A stretch of DNA of 64,000 nt from an uncultured Ruminococcus sp. (GTDB lineage Bacteria; Bacillota; Clostridia; Oscillospirales; Ruminococcaceae). The first letter of the stretch is position 1. Every line of letters begins with the position of its first letter. Positions 25,613 to 34,294 of the stretch are shown piece after piece. The notes beneath the pieces are model-generated. The model was not told the DNA's origin and made no database searches. It worked only from the letters and a program-made list of their open reading frames with translations. The DNA lies in NCBI GenBank assembly GCA_910576995.1, contig CAJTLC010000011.1, positions 1-64,000 on the forward strand, written 5' to 3'. The position numbers were made by a program, and so were the translations under genes.

Positions 25613-26914
25613 TCAGATCAAGCCTTTCTGCCTGGCTTCATTCAGCCACTTTGGAAATTTCGCAAACATCATATTATAGAGTTTTCCGTCGTTCGCGTCG
25701 TCGAAATCGTCCGCTTCAAAAAATCCTGCATTATCGGTCATTCTGCCCTGAATCAACTCAGGATGTTCAATATCGCCGTATCTCATGCCGTTCAAACCAA
25801 TAAACTGCCAATATATCGGCTTATTGGACTGCTGTCTTATAAAATCGGCAACAGCGTTTCCGCCCTGAATGCTTCCTACCGTCACAAAAATCACATAAAC
25901 AGGCGTGCGTATTCCCGAATATTTCTGCGCAACGGCATTCATGACTTTGAGTTCATCATTTCCGCCGCCGAGTTCCTGCATTAATCTCGTCCAGTCACGA
26001 GGAATCGCATTGGCATAATTATCGAGAGTAAGCGCGGGCATTTCACGCGGAATATCGCCGTACAGCCAGAAATCAGCCTTACAATTGCCGTCAAGCTGGG
26101 CTATAACAGGCATAAATTTGCTTATTGCCTTTGAAATAGTTCCGTCCTCGTAATCCCACAGCATAGTTTGCGTCATATCCATTACAACAGCAACCTTTGC
26201 CGACGCATTACCAAGACCGCACTGCTGAACGCTATGCTCCAGAACATTGGCAGATTTCGCAAGGGCAGGAGCTTTTTGGCGAATTATCGCTGAGACAGGC
26301 TGACGATTTAAGGTCGGCGCAGGCGATGCGGTATTTCGCATGGGAGTCGGCGCAGGAGCGGGTGTAGGATTTTGAGACGGCGCGGGAGTTGGAGCGTCAT
26401 TCTCTGCTTCTCCGCCATAATTATTGAGCAGATCTTCCAGCCCGCCGTTAAAGCCCCTTGCAACTGCATTTATACGCCACACTTCTTTTTTATAAATTTC
26501 AGCGGTAATTATAGCTTTTTCCTGCTGAAAATCTCCACCTGCAAGTGAAAGCGACAACGCTTCCGTTCCATTTTGCCTGATTTTCAGAGTATGAGAACCT
26601 ATCTCGCCCATTACTCCCGATCCGTCTATGCTTACAGTAAAAACGAGTTTTTGAATACTTGTCGGAATTCGGGAAAGATCAATTTTAAAAACTGCCGAAT
26701 TCTGCGCCGAAGTATAAGTTATTTCGCCGCTCGGAGATGAAGTCTGATTATAAAAAACCATGTATCTGTCGTCGGAAAGCGTATCGTTTGCATCTACGCC
26801 AAAACAGCAGAAATCGTAAACAGCCGATCCCGCTATGTTCATTTGCGCTTCGAGGGGGCTGTTTACGTCAATATACTTATCAAGTTTATCACGCATTCCT
26901 CTTCTTAAATCCAT
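25613..26914 (-). CDS. TerD-vWA fusion protein B with Thr-substituted MIDAS
   Basis: A 433-residue paralogue of its two neighbours. TerD domain 1-170, Pro/Ala-rich linker with PAPSQNPTPAPAPTP, then a vWA domain. Unlike its neighbours the MIDAS reads VMDMTQTMLWDYEDG, with both Ser of D-x-S-x-S replaced by Thr, and the second motif is FVTVGSIQGG instead of FVTDG. Metal binding is therefore probably altered or lost, which suggests a structural or decoy partner. AGGTGAT precedes the ATG. Confidence 0.85.
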   Translation of the reverse strand: MDLRRGMRDKLDKYIDVNSPLEAQMNIAGSAVYDFCCFGVDANDTLSDDRYMVFYNQTSSPSGEITYTSAQNSAVFKIDLSRIPTSIQKLVFTVSIDGSGVMGEIGSHTLKIRQNGTEALSLSLAGGDFQQEKAIITAEIYKKEVWRINAVARGFNGGLEDLLNNYGGEAENDAPTPAPSQNPTPAPAPTPMRNTASPAPTLNRQPVSAIIRQKAPALAKSANVLEHSVQQCGLGNASAKVAVVMDMTQTMLWDYEDGTISKAISKFMPVIAQLDGNCKADFWLYGDIPREMPALTLDNYANAIPRDWTRLMQELGGGNDELKVMNAVAQKYSGIRTPVYVIFVTVGSIQGGNAVADFIRQQSNKPIYWQFIGLNGMRYGDIEHPELIQGRMTDNAGFFEADDFDDANDGKLYNMMFAKFPKWLNEARQKGLI

Positions 26915-26924
26915 AAAATATCAC

Positions 26925-28256
26925 CTAAATCATATTTTTATTTTTGGCTGCCTGAAGCCATAAAGGAAATTCGTTGAGCAGACGGCTGTATAATTCCGAA
27001 GTTGAAACGGAACGGAAATCGTCAAGAGCAAAGAAATTCGCATTATCAACGTAGCGTCCTTTCAGCGTATCAAGCTTTTTCAGCACGCCGTAATCCTTAC
27101 CGCTTACTCCCACGAACTGCCAGAATATCGGCTTTTCCGAAGCTTCTCGCATCAGTTTTTTTATCTCCGAAGAATTACCGACCTCGCCGTCTGTTATAAA
27201 GATCACGTACACGGGCATTTTTGTGAGGGCATAGCGATCTATTACCTGCCGCATTACTTTGACCTCGTTATTTCCATATCCGAGATCAAACATAAGCCGC
27301 TGCCACTCGTCGGGAACGGCTTTTCTGTAATTCTCAAGCGTAACGGAGGGCATTTTCCGCGTTTCCGTTCCGAAATACCAGAAATCAAGTTCACCGTCAT
27401 CGTCAAACTGAACGGCGATCGGCAAAATTTTGTTGATGATCTCCTGAACCGTTCCGTTTTTGTATTGTGTCATCATCGACCCCGACATATCCATAACAAG
27501 AGCAACGCGCGCCTTTACGGTATTCAGCTTTCTCTTGTCCAATTCAACTTTAAGCGGCTTCACAAGGGAAACAAGCTGCGGAGCCTGCCGTTCAATTTTC
27601 TTTTCAAGGGAAACTTTTCCCGTATCAGCCACAGGAACAGGCTGCGGAGACAACGGCGTCAATTCGGGCATAGATGGCATTACATCGGAATTTTTTACCG
27701 GGGCAGCGCTTATTTTCCGAGAAGCCGCAGCCGGCTGTTCCGAAACTTCCTCGCCGCCGTAAATCTTGAGAAGATCGGCAAGTCCGCCGTTAAATCCACG
27801 CGCGATAACGTTTATCCGCCATGAATCCTTAAAATATATTTCCGCGGTGATTATCGCCTTTTCCTGCTGAAAACTGCCTCCATCAAGCGACAGCGACAGA
27901 ACCTCAGCACCATTTTGTATCAGCGAAAACTCATGACATCTTATCTCTCCCATTGTTCCTCCGCCGTCTATGCTGACCGTAAAAACAAGTTTTCTGACAT
28001 TATAAGGAAGCGACGGAAGAGAAATTTCAAAAGAAACTCCGGAATTTTCAGTAAAATAGACAATCTCCCCATTTGGAGACGAAGTCTGATTGTAAAATAT
28101 CATGTATCTGTCATCGGACAAATTATCATTTTCATCTACTCCGAAGCAGCAAAAATCATAGACAGACGCACCGCTGACTTTCATGACGGATTTGAATTTC
28201 TGGGCGGAATTCAGATGATTATCCAGTTTATCCCGCATTCCTCTTTTAAGTATCAT
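26925..28256 (-). CDS. TerD-vWA fusion protein (TerF-like) C
   Basis: A 443-residue protein with N-terminal TerD (RGMRDKLDNHLNSAQKF, YDFCCFGVDENDNLSDDRYM), a linker of about 60 residues, and a vWA domain with intact MIDAS (VMDMSGSMMTQYKNG; FITDGEVGNS). Closely related to the gene at 24349 in the vWA part (DDGELDFWY, YVDNANFFALDDFR). First of the three vWA paralogues in transcription order, 7 bases after the kinase gene. Confidence 0.85.
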   Translation of the reverse strand: MILKRGMRDKLDNHLNSAQKFKSVMKVSGASVYDFCCFGVDENDNLSDDRYMIFYNQTSSPNGEIVYFTENSGVSFEISLPSLPYNVRKLVFTVSIDGGGTMGEIRCHEFSLIQNGAEVLSLSLDGGSFQQEKAIITAEIYFKDSWRINVIARGFNGGLADLLKIYGGEEVSEQPAAASRKISAAPVKNSDVMPSMPELTPLSPQPVPVADTGKVSLEKKIERQAPQLVSLVKPLKVELDKRKLNTVKARVALVMDMSGSMMTQYKNGTVQEIINKILPIAVQFDDDGELDFWYFGTETRKMPSVTLENYRKAVPDEWQRLMFDLGYGNNEVKVMRQVIDRYALTKMPVYVIFITDGEVGNSSEIKKLMREASEKPIFWQFVGVSGKDYGVLKKLDTLKGRYVDNANFFALDDFRSVSTSELYSRLLNEFPLWLQAAKNKNMI

Positions 28257-28263
28257 ATTAACT

Positions 28264-29742
28264 TTAATCCTTTATCTGTATTTCGGCAAGCTGACCATTA
28301 GGTTCGTCGGAAAGACGAAATACCGTTCCGTTTTTCAGCAAAACTGCCTGACCCGGAGGAACAGGATTTCCGCTGGGAGAACGCATTCCATTAATCTTAT
28401 GATTCACGAGAAGCCAATTTCCCTGATGTTTCACGATATATGCGCAAAGATCGCGGTCAGCCTTTTCGTCGGCGAAAACATTCGAATAAATATGCCAAGA
28501 AAAAAGCGGAGAATTATTATATGCTATTAGTTCTCCCGAAGGCATCCATTGACCGCTTTTTCCGCGAAGTTCTTTTTTGAATTTGATCTTCACTATTTCG
28601 GAATTTACCCGTTTTCCGCAGAATGGGCATACGGGATGTTCAATGTCATGCAGAACGAACCATTTTTCACGGCAGTTAGGATTTTCACAGGGGTAAAGCA
28701 GATCCCAAGTTTTAATAAGCCCGCGTTCCCAGTCCATAGCCTGCGGACGCTGTTTCGGAGAATGCAGACCGTCCACGAACGCCTGCATAAAAAGACGCTC
28801 AAGGTGAGGACCGAGATCATGCACAGTAATTTTAAGATTCTTCGGCCGATTGCTCTGATCGTGGGGATCTTCGATGAACAGCGCTTTCGGCCCCATTAAG
28901 AGAAAATCTTCTTCCTCAGGCGAAATATTCGGGATATGCTTTGGTCCGTTAAGAGGATGACGCAAAAGCAGATATTCATATATCAGCACAGCCATCGAAT
29001 GAAGATCGGTCTCGATACACGGCAGACAGCGGCGCGGATCGTTTCGCGGATATTCCATCGATTCCAGAACTTCGGGAGCGATATAACCGCGAGTTCCCGC
29101 AACTTCGGGTGGATAAAGCCCCGGAACTACCAGCGAATCAATGTCTATTACAACACAGCTTCCTGATTTCGGGTCGATAAGAACATTATTGTTGGAAAGA
29201 TCAGAATGAGCAAGACCTGCGGAGTGCATACGGCGAATCGCGCGCGCAAGACAAACAGACAGCTTCATCATCATCATAAAGTTGCCGAGTTCCGAAATAT
29301 TTAAATATTTTCTGTTTCTGGAAGTAAACCAGTTGCTTTTTTTATCCTTGCCGCTGAGGTCAAGACCTTCGACGATGGACGAATTCGAATCGAAGAAATA
29401 ATTTGAGGGGTATGCAGGGCATACTATGCCGAATTCAGGATACTTTACCATAGCTACAGGCCAGCAGTACCGCTGAGAAAAATAGTCCGCAAGCGCCTGC
29501 GAATTTCCCCTTGCACCGCCGTTTTCCTCGGATACAGTCGGATTATATTTTCCGATAATGGCTGAAATTCTGTCTTGTATCTCGGGGATCATGCCAATTT
29601 CGGGATCGTTGAAAAACTGTATCACATACGACTTATCGGGGGCGAAATAAGTATATTTCATGCCTCCGCGCGGCGGATTATCCGTTATAACATACGGAAG
29701 CTTAGAACCGTCCATAAGTGTAGCTTCTGCAATTTTCGACAT
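28264..29742 (-). CDS. TerY-P-type protein kinase with zinc ribbon and FHA-like tail
   Basis: A 492-residue kinase-fold protein. The catalytic loop is HSAGLAHSDLSNNNVL and the metal loop VVIDIDSL (DID in place of DFG), followed by GTRGYIAPEVLESMEYP. After the kinase (about 1-330) comes a zinc ribbon (CENPNCREKWF...CPFCGKRV) and a C-terminal beta domain ending in PPGQAVLLKNGTVFRLSD, which looks FHA-like. Kinase, PP2C and vWA protein together form the TerY-P triad known from Ter systems. Substrates may include the TerD-vWA proteins, which is inference. Confidence 0.85.
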   Translation of the reverse strand: MSKIAEATLMDGSKLPYVITDNPPRGGMKYTYFAPDKSYVIQFFNDPEIGMIPEIQDRISAIIGKYNPTVSEENGGARGNSQALADYFSQRYCWPVAMVKYPEFGIVCPAYPSNYFFDSNSSIVEGLDLSGKDKKSNWFTSRNRKYLNISELGNFMMMMKLSVCLARAIRRMHSAGLAHSDLSNNNVLIDPKSGSCVVIDIDSLVVPGLYPPEVAGTRGYIAPEVLESMEYPRNDPRRCLPCIETDLHSMAVLIYEYLLLRHPLNGPKHIPNISPEEEDFLLMGPKALFIEDPHDQSNRPKNLKITVHDLGPHLERLFMQAFVDGLHSPKQRPQAMDWERGLIKTWDLLYPCENPNCREKWFVLHDIEHPVCPFCGKRVNSEIVKIKFKKELRGKSGQWMPSGELIAYNNSPLFSWHIYSNVFADEKADRDLCAYIVKHQGNWLLVNHKINGMRSPSGNPVPPGQAVLLKNGTVFRLSDEPNGQLAEIQIKD

Positions 29743-29753
29743 TTTATCACCTC

Positions 29754-31325
29754 TTATATGAGCGCAGCGACGAGGGTGCGATCGTCAAACGAACCTCTTT
29801 CAACATAATTATCCAGCCAGATCTTAAGCCGCTCTACCGCATTTTTTTCTGAAAGATCGCTGAGTTTTGCAGCCGCAGTTTCAAGTATTTCAGGAGAATT
29901 CCAAATATTTTCAAATGTCAGACCTGTTTCTCTGCAAATTTTATTTGTATAATTAGCCGCGACCATTACAGATTTGTCATTTACCCACGGATAAACAGTA
30001 GATTCCGGAAGCTTACACTGCAATTCATCAGATTTTTCATTTAAAGACTGTCTCGGCGGCAGGATACCGTTAGCGACAAGATCAAAATAAAGCCGATGCA
30101 TCTGAGTTTCAGCAGGAAAATAATCGTCCGAAACTCCATCCGTCATCATCAAGAGAATATCGGAACTTCCTCGCGAGATTCTCGTCTTCAGAGCTATATT
30201 TTCGGGAGTATGCATTTTTTCGGAAGTAAGGAAATCCGTCTCACCAGAAAAGTCGCCGCTGTCAGAATCCCCCATACGCTTTATGGAAGCGGAAAATTCA
30301 GCTGACGTATTTATAAGCGCGATCATTCCGTCGCCGATCTGACACGAGATCACCAGTTTTTCGTTCTTTTCATTGCCAAGCGGAATCACTGCCGAAATAA
30401 GAAGCGTTGCGGAAAAATCGCGTATATCAAGATTTCTTCCCATATACTTCAAAAATTTTTCATCTGACGCGCGGCAGTAAAACGCAGATTTTACGGCAAA
30501 ATAAGCCTCGTTTACAGCGCCGCGAACAGCGTCGGCAAAAGTTTTGCAGGCTGTCATAAAGTCGGGATCGCTCATATCAAGAGCAATGCCGGACATAACT
30601 TTCGTATCATTGACAATATATTTCTCAAAATGATCCTTCAGAAATCCGATCGCAGCACGGCAGGAAACCTGCGAACCTATCCGAGAAAGTTTCTTCGAAC
30701 CAGCGCCGTCGGCTACTGCAATGAACGTAATATCACCCAATGAAGCCGTTTCAAACCAATCGTCGCAGCAAGAGCCTTCATGCTTATGCTTTTTTCCGCG
30801 AACGCGCGCGCCAATAATTTTACTGCCATCGTATATATCTGATCTTGAATAATACTCTGGAGAAGGCTCAGGAACGTCTTCCGAAACAGCCGTATATTTC
30901 CACAACGACGCCGTATATTCGGTAACGCTTTCGTGCTTCGGCTCATCTACAGTTTTTTCCGTATCTTCGGCTCTATTTTCCGATTCTGAAGATTCATTTG
31001 AATCATCGCTTTCCAAAGAGTTTTCACAGGGCTGATCGTCGGCAACATCTTCTTTTATAGATTCGTCCGCATTTTCGCATGACGATTCTTCAGTCTCGGA
31101 AGCATCGAATACCTCGCCGCTTTCCGATAATTCTGAATTCATCGGAACGTCTGCGGAAACGCCTTCGCTGACTTCGTTCTCCTCAATTGGCTCAACATTT
31201 TTCAACTCAGGAACATCGGTATCGCAAGCGTTCTGATCTAAAGAACCGCTGTTGATATCCTGCGGAATAATTTTCTCTTCGCACACTTCCGCGTCTTTTT
31301 TTATAAGATCAGATCTGTCTTCCAT
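29754..31325 (-). CDS. PP2C-type protein phosphatase with long acidic N-terminus
   Basis: A 523-residue protein. The first 140 residues are very acidic and Ser/Glu-rich, likely disordered. Then a PP2C domain with GSCCDDWFETASLGD, FIAVADGAGSKKLSRIGSQ, MMTDGVSDDYFP and a C-terminal SFDDRTLVAAL, giving the metal-binding Asp residues of PP2C. It should remove phosphates placed by the adjacent kinase. It sits between the kinase and the vWA gene, with 11-base gaps on each side. Confidence 0.87.
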   Translation of the reverse strand: MEDRSDLIKKDAEVCEEKIIPQDINSGSLDQNACDTDVPELKNVEPIEENEVSEGVSADVPMNSELSESGEVFDASETEESSCENADESIKEDVADDQPCENSLESDDSNESSESENRAEDTEKTVDEPKHESVTEYTASLWKYTAVSEDVPEPSPEYYSRSDIYDGSKIIGARVRGKKHKHEGSCCDDWFETASLGDITFIAVADGAGSKKLSRIGSQVSCRAAIGFLKDHFEKYIVNDTKVMSGIALDMSDPDFMTACKTFADAVRGAVNEAYFAVKSAFYCRASDEKFLKYMGRNLDIRDFSATLLISAVIPLGNEKNEKLVISCQIGDGMIALINTSAEFSASIKRMGDSDSGDFSGETDFLTSEKMHTPENIALKTRISRGSSDILLMMTDGVSDDYFPAETQMHRLYFDLVANGILPPRQSLNEKSDELQCKLPESTVYPWVNDKSVMVAANYTNKICRETGLTFENIWNSPEILETAAAKLSDLSEKNAVERLKIWLDNYVERGSFDDRTLVAALI

Positions 31326-31336
31326 AACTCACCTCA

Positions 31337-31984
31337 TCAGGGAACTATCTGGAAGCCCTGCGGAGGAGGAGGAAGTTCCAGCGCCTCGCCCGGTTTCGTG
31401 TCAAGACTTTTCGAAGTCATTTTTATAGAACCCGATACCCACGCGAAGAATTGCGCAAGATCGCCTGCGGAGAGAGAATTCATCATGAGAACATTCTCCG
31501 TCATCATTTTCAGATAAGTCGTATCGGCATCCGCACCTGCCGCGCAGGCAATAATATTTGCGATTTTCATAGTTTTAAGCTGTTCGGCAGCACGTTTGAA
31601 ATCGTTCACATCGGACGGAGCGCCGTCGGTAAGGACGAATACAAGCGGTCTCCAGTCGCCTTTCTGAGTTTCAGTAGATTTGCGTACTTCTTTATTTATG
31701 CAGTCCATCAGAACGTCAAGGGCGCGTCCGAACATAGTTGCGCCGCTTGCCTTTAATTCGGGTTCTTTAAAGAGCATAAGTTCTGTCAAACCGGCTTCCT
31801 GCTTTGCCGTGCTTGAAAAAGTTATCACTGAAATATAGGCGGTTTCCAGCGCCTGCGGATCGCCTTTAAGTTCAGCTATCAGCGAACGGATACCCTGCTT
31901 TACAGCCTCGATCCTTTCGCCCATCATGGAACCGGAGCAGTCCAGAAGCAGATACACCGGCAGTCGTCTTACAAATTCGTCCAT
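31337..31984 (-). CDS. TerY-like vWA protein
   Basis: A 215-residue stand-alone vWA protein. The MIDAS is YLLLDCSGSMMGERIEAVKQ, with the Thr in SSTAKQ and VLTDGAPSDV further on. This is the vWA member of the TerY-P triad. ATG 31984 has AAAGGA 9 bases upstream and is preferred to the in-frame ATG at 32002. It ends 12 bases before the phosphatase start. Confidence 0.85.
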   Translation of the reverse strand: MDEFVRRLPVYLLLDCSGSMMGERIEAVKQGIRSLIAELKGDPQALETAYISVITFSSTAKQEAGLTELMLFKEPELKASGATMFGRALDVLMDCINKEVRKSTETQKGDWRPLVFVLTDGAPSDVNDFKRAAEQLKTMKIANIIACAAGADADTTYLKMMTENVLMMNSLSAGDLAQFFAWVSGSIKMTSKSLDTKPGEALELPPPPQGFQIVP

Positions 31985-32043
31985 ACCTAACAATCCTTTC
32001 ATGATTTTAAGAAATACCGCGAACTCTTTGTGCGATATTTCCT

Positions 32044-32086
32044 TAAAAAAATTGCCTTTGCATTACTCGGGCAATACAAAGGCAAT
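32044..32086 (-). terminator. Terminator after the terD trio
   Basis: ATTGCCTTTG and CAAAGGCAAT form a 10-bp stem around a 16-base loop. On the minus strand TTTTTTT follows. Transcripts from the terD promoter would end here at least in part, separating terD from the TerY-P and TerD-vWA genes. Confidence 0.8.
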
Positions 32087-32092
32087 GCTCTC

Positions 32093-32119
32093 AGAACCTG
32101 TCTTCACAAGATAAGTTCT
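32093..32119. repeat. 27-bp remnant of the AGAAC-type element
   Basis: AGAACCTGTCTTCACAAG begins like the left end of the 19001 element and the remnant ends AAGTTCT. It lies 5 bases after a terD-family stop codon. Confidence 0.45.
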
Positions 32120-32124
32120 TAATT

Positions 32125-32736
32125 TTAATTATATCTTGCCGCCAGAGAACTGATATCGTTATCCTGCGTAGCCTGTCCGATAGCGTTGAATTTCCATTCG
32201 CTGTTATAGCGGTATAATTCGCCGAAAATCATAGCAGTCATGTTGTTATAATTTTCAGATAAATTATATTTACAAATCTCCTTACCGGATTCAGCATCGC
32301 AGATTCTTATAAACGCATTGCGGATCATTCCGAAATGCTGATTTCTCTGACGCGCCTGATAAATATTTACTACAAAAACTATCTTATCATAATTTCCGGG
32401 CAGATTTTCAAGATCAACAAAGATCTGCTCGTCATCGCCGTCGCCTGCGCCTGTAAGATTATCTCCCATATGCTTTACGGCACGGCTTGAATGGTTAAGA
32501 TTGTTAAAAAATACAACATCCCTGTTATTGACAAGCTTACCGTCAACACACAAAATCGCCGAAGCGTCGCAATCTATATCGTTATTGAGATTATTCGAAC
32601 CGAAAAGCGACGAAAAAAAGCCTTTTTTCTCCGGTTTAGCTTCATCCCAGCCAAGACCTACCATGACTTTGCGTAAAGTTCCACCGTTATTTTTTCTGAG
32701 TTCGACCTTTTGACCTTTTTGAAGATTAACAGACAT
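32125..32736 (-). CDS. TerD-family protein with insert
   Basis: A 203-residue TerD-like protein. VNLQKGQKVELRKNNGG, VGLGWDEA and the Ca2+-site stretch NLTGAGDGDDEQIFVDLENL are family marks. It differs from its two neighbours in an insert (KKGFFSSLFGSNNLNND) before the DIDCDAS segment, which replaces the usual DFDLDA. The C-terminus GELYRYNSEWKFNAIGQA is normal. GGTTAA lies before the ATG. Probably a TerE/TerX-type variant. Confidence 0.88.
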   Translation of the reverse strand: MSVNLQKGQKVELRKNNGGTLRKVMVGLGWDEAKPEKKGFFSSLFGSNNLNNDIDCDASAILCVDGKLVNNRDVVFFNNLNHSSRAVKHMGDNLTGAGDGDDEQIFVDLENLPGNYDKIVFVVNIYQARQRNQHFGMIRNAFIRICDAESGKEICKYNLSENYNNMTAMIFGELYRYNSEWKFNAIGQATQDNDISSLAARYN

Positions 32737-32759
32737 AAATTTAACCTGACTTTCAGCAA

Positions 32760-33338
32760 TCAGACATTAACGCCGAAATTACGGCACAATGCCGCCAATC
32801 CGCCTGCAAAACCGCTTCCGATAGCGTTGAATTTCCACTCGCCATTGTAACGGTAAAGCTCGCCGACAACTACGGCTGTCTCAACAGAGAAGTCCTCTCC
32901 GAGATCATAACGGATAATTTCCTGACCGGTCATTTCATCAACAATACGAATATACGCGTTGGAAACCTGTCCGAAATTCTGAGCGCGAACGTCGTAATCA
33001 TAAATAGTAACCGTAAAATCGATCTTACTGATATTAGCGGGTACTCTTGCAAGATCAACCTTGATCTGCTCGTCGTCACCGTCTCCGTCGCCTGTCAGGT
33101 TGTCGCCCATATGAACAACAGATTCAGAAGCGTGCTTGAGATTTCCGTAGAAAATGAAGTCGGAATCGCACGGAACTTTACCGTTGTCACCAAGAAGGAA
33201 AGCCGCAGCATCGAGATCGAAATCAGCGCCGCCGTCGTATTTATTTGTATCCCAGCCAAGACCGATATAAATTTTAGAAAGTCCGGGATTACCCTTTGTA
33301 AGGTCAACTTTCTGACCTTTCTGCAAACTTACTGCCAT
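32760..33338 (-). CDS. terD: TerD-family stress protein
   Basis: A 192-residue canonical TerD. VSLQKGQKVDLTKGNPGLSK, LGWDTNKYDGGADFDLDAAA (first Ca2+ site) and DNLTGDGDGDDEQIKVDL (second site), ending GSGFAGGLAALCRNFGV. TerD proteins bind Ca2+ and confer tolerance to tellurite, oxidants and some phages in other bacteria. It has about 80 percent identity by eye to the next gene, a tandem duplicate. GAGGTAATTATT precedes the ATG. Confidence 0.95.
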   Translation of the reverse strand: MAVSLQKGQKVDLTKGNPGLSKIYIGLGWDTNKYDGGADFDLDAAAFLLGDNGKVPCDSDFIFYGNLKHASESVVHMGDNLTGDGDGDDEQIKVDLARVPANISKIDFTVTIYDYDVRAQNFGQVSNAYIRIVDEMTGQEIIRYDLGEDFSVETAVVVGELYRYNGEWKFNAIGSGFAGGLAALCRNFGVNV

Positions 33339-33379
33339 AATAATTACCTCAATTTCATATTTTATAAATTATTTTTATC

Positions 33380-33958
33380 TCAGACATTTACTCCGAAATT
33401 GCCGCACAAGGCAGATAAACCGCCCTGAAAGCCGCTGCCGATCGCATTGAATTTCCACTCTCCGTTATTGCGGTAGAGTTCGCCGACCACTACGGCAGTC
33501 TCAATGGAGTAATCTTCGCCGAGATCATAACGAATCAGTTCTTCGCCTGTAGCCTCGTTCACAACACGGATATAAGCGTTTGAAACTTGTCCGAAGTTCT
33601 GTCCGCGCGATTCCGCGTCATAAATAGTTACAGTGAAATCAATTTTCTCTATTCCAGCGGGAACTATGCTGAGGTCGATCTTGATCTGTTCGTCGTCGCC
33701 GTCGCCTGCACCGGTCAGATTGTCGCCGGTATGGATAACGGAACCGGATTCATGCTCTTTATTGCCATAGAACACGAAATCTTTATCGCTTGCGACTTTG
33801 CCTGCGCCGCCAAGAAGAAATGCAGCAGCGTCAAGATCAAAATCGTGACCGCCGTCGTACTTATTAACGTCCCAACCGAGACCCACAACGATTTTGGACA
33901 ATCCGGGATTGGACTTAGTAAGATCAACCTTCTGTCCTTTGGTCAAATTTACAGCCAT
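33380..33958 (-). CDS. terD: TerD-family stress protein
   Basis: A 192-residue canonical TerD. VNLTKGQKVDLTKSNPGLSK, YDGGHDFDLDAAAFLLGGAG and NLTGAGDGDDEQIKIDL hold the calcium ligands. First gene after the strong promoter at 34091-34119, so it should be the most expressed member of the island. Function as for its neighbour. Confidence 0.95.
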   Translation of the reverse strand: MAVNLTKGQKVDLTKSNPGLSKIVVGLGWDVNKYDGGHDFDLDAAAFLLGGAGKVASDKDFVFYGNKEHESGSVIHTGDNLTGAGDGDDEQIKIDLSIVPAGIEKIDFTVTIYDAESRGQNFGQVSNAYIRVVNEATGEELIRYDLGEDYSIETAVVVGELYRNNGEWKFNAIGSGFQGGLSALCGNFGVNV

Positions 33959-34090
33959 CTTTAGTTACCTCGCTTTTACACAAATTATTTTCTGCCGTCT
34001 GTTGAAGGCGATTTTGGAAATATGCGACCACGAACTCATTCACTCAAATCAAACGCTGTTTTGCTCGTTTTACACATATCCACATTTAAT

Positions 34091-34119
34091 AATATAACAT
34101 ATTTTTGCTAAAATGTCAA
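34091..34119 (-). promoter_or_regulatory. Promoter of the terD operon
   Basis: TTGACA (34114-34119, perfect) and TATATT (34091-34096) are 17 bases apart on the minus strand. The leader to the first terD ATG is about 125 bases. No clear operator is seen. Confidence 0.85.
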
Positions 34120-34207
34120 GGGATTTTTTGAAATTTTATGCAAAAAATTAAATAATTTCAACCATATTATGTAGTTTTATGAACTTATAAAAGGTTCACA
34201 AAATAAT

Positions 34208-34238
34208 AAAAAAGGCTGACAAAAAATCAGCCTTTTTT
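34208..34238. terminator. Bidirectional terminator between gpmI and terD
   Basis: AAAAAGGCTGA and TCAGCCTTTTT form a stem of 11 bp or more with A/T tracts on both sides. It ends gpmI on the minus strand. Confidence 0.85.
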
Positions 34239-34294
34239 GGTGTATTGACACTATCGGGAATGCTCGAATCGTGCCAATGCAATATAAGTAAAAA

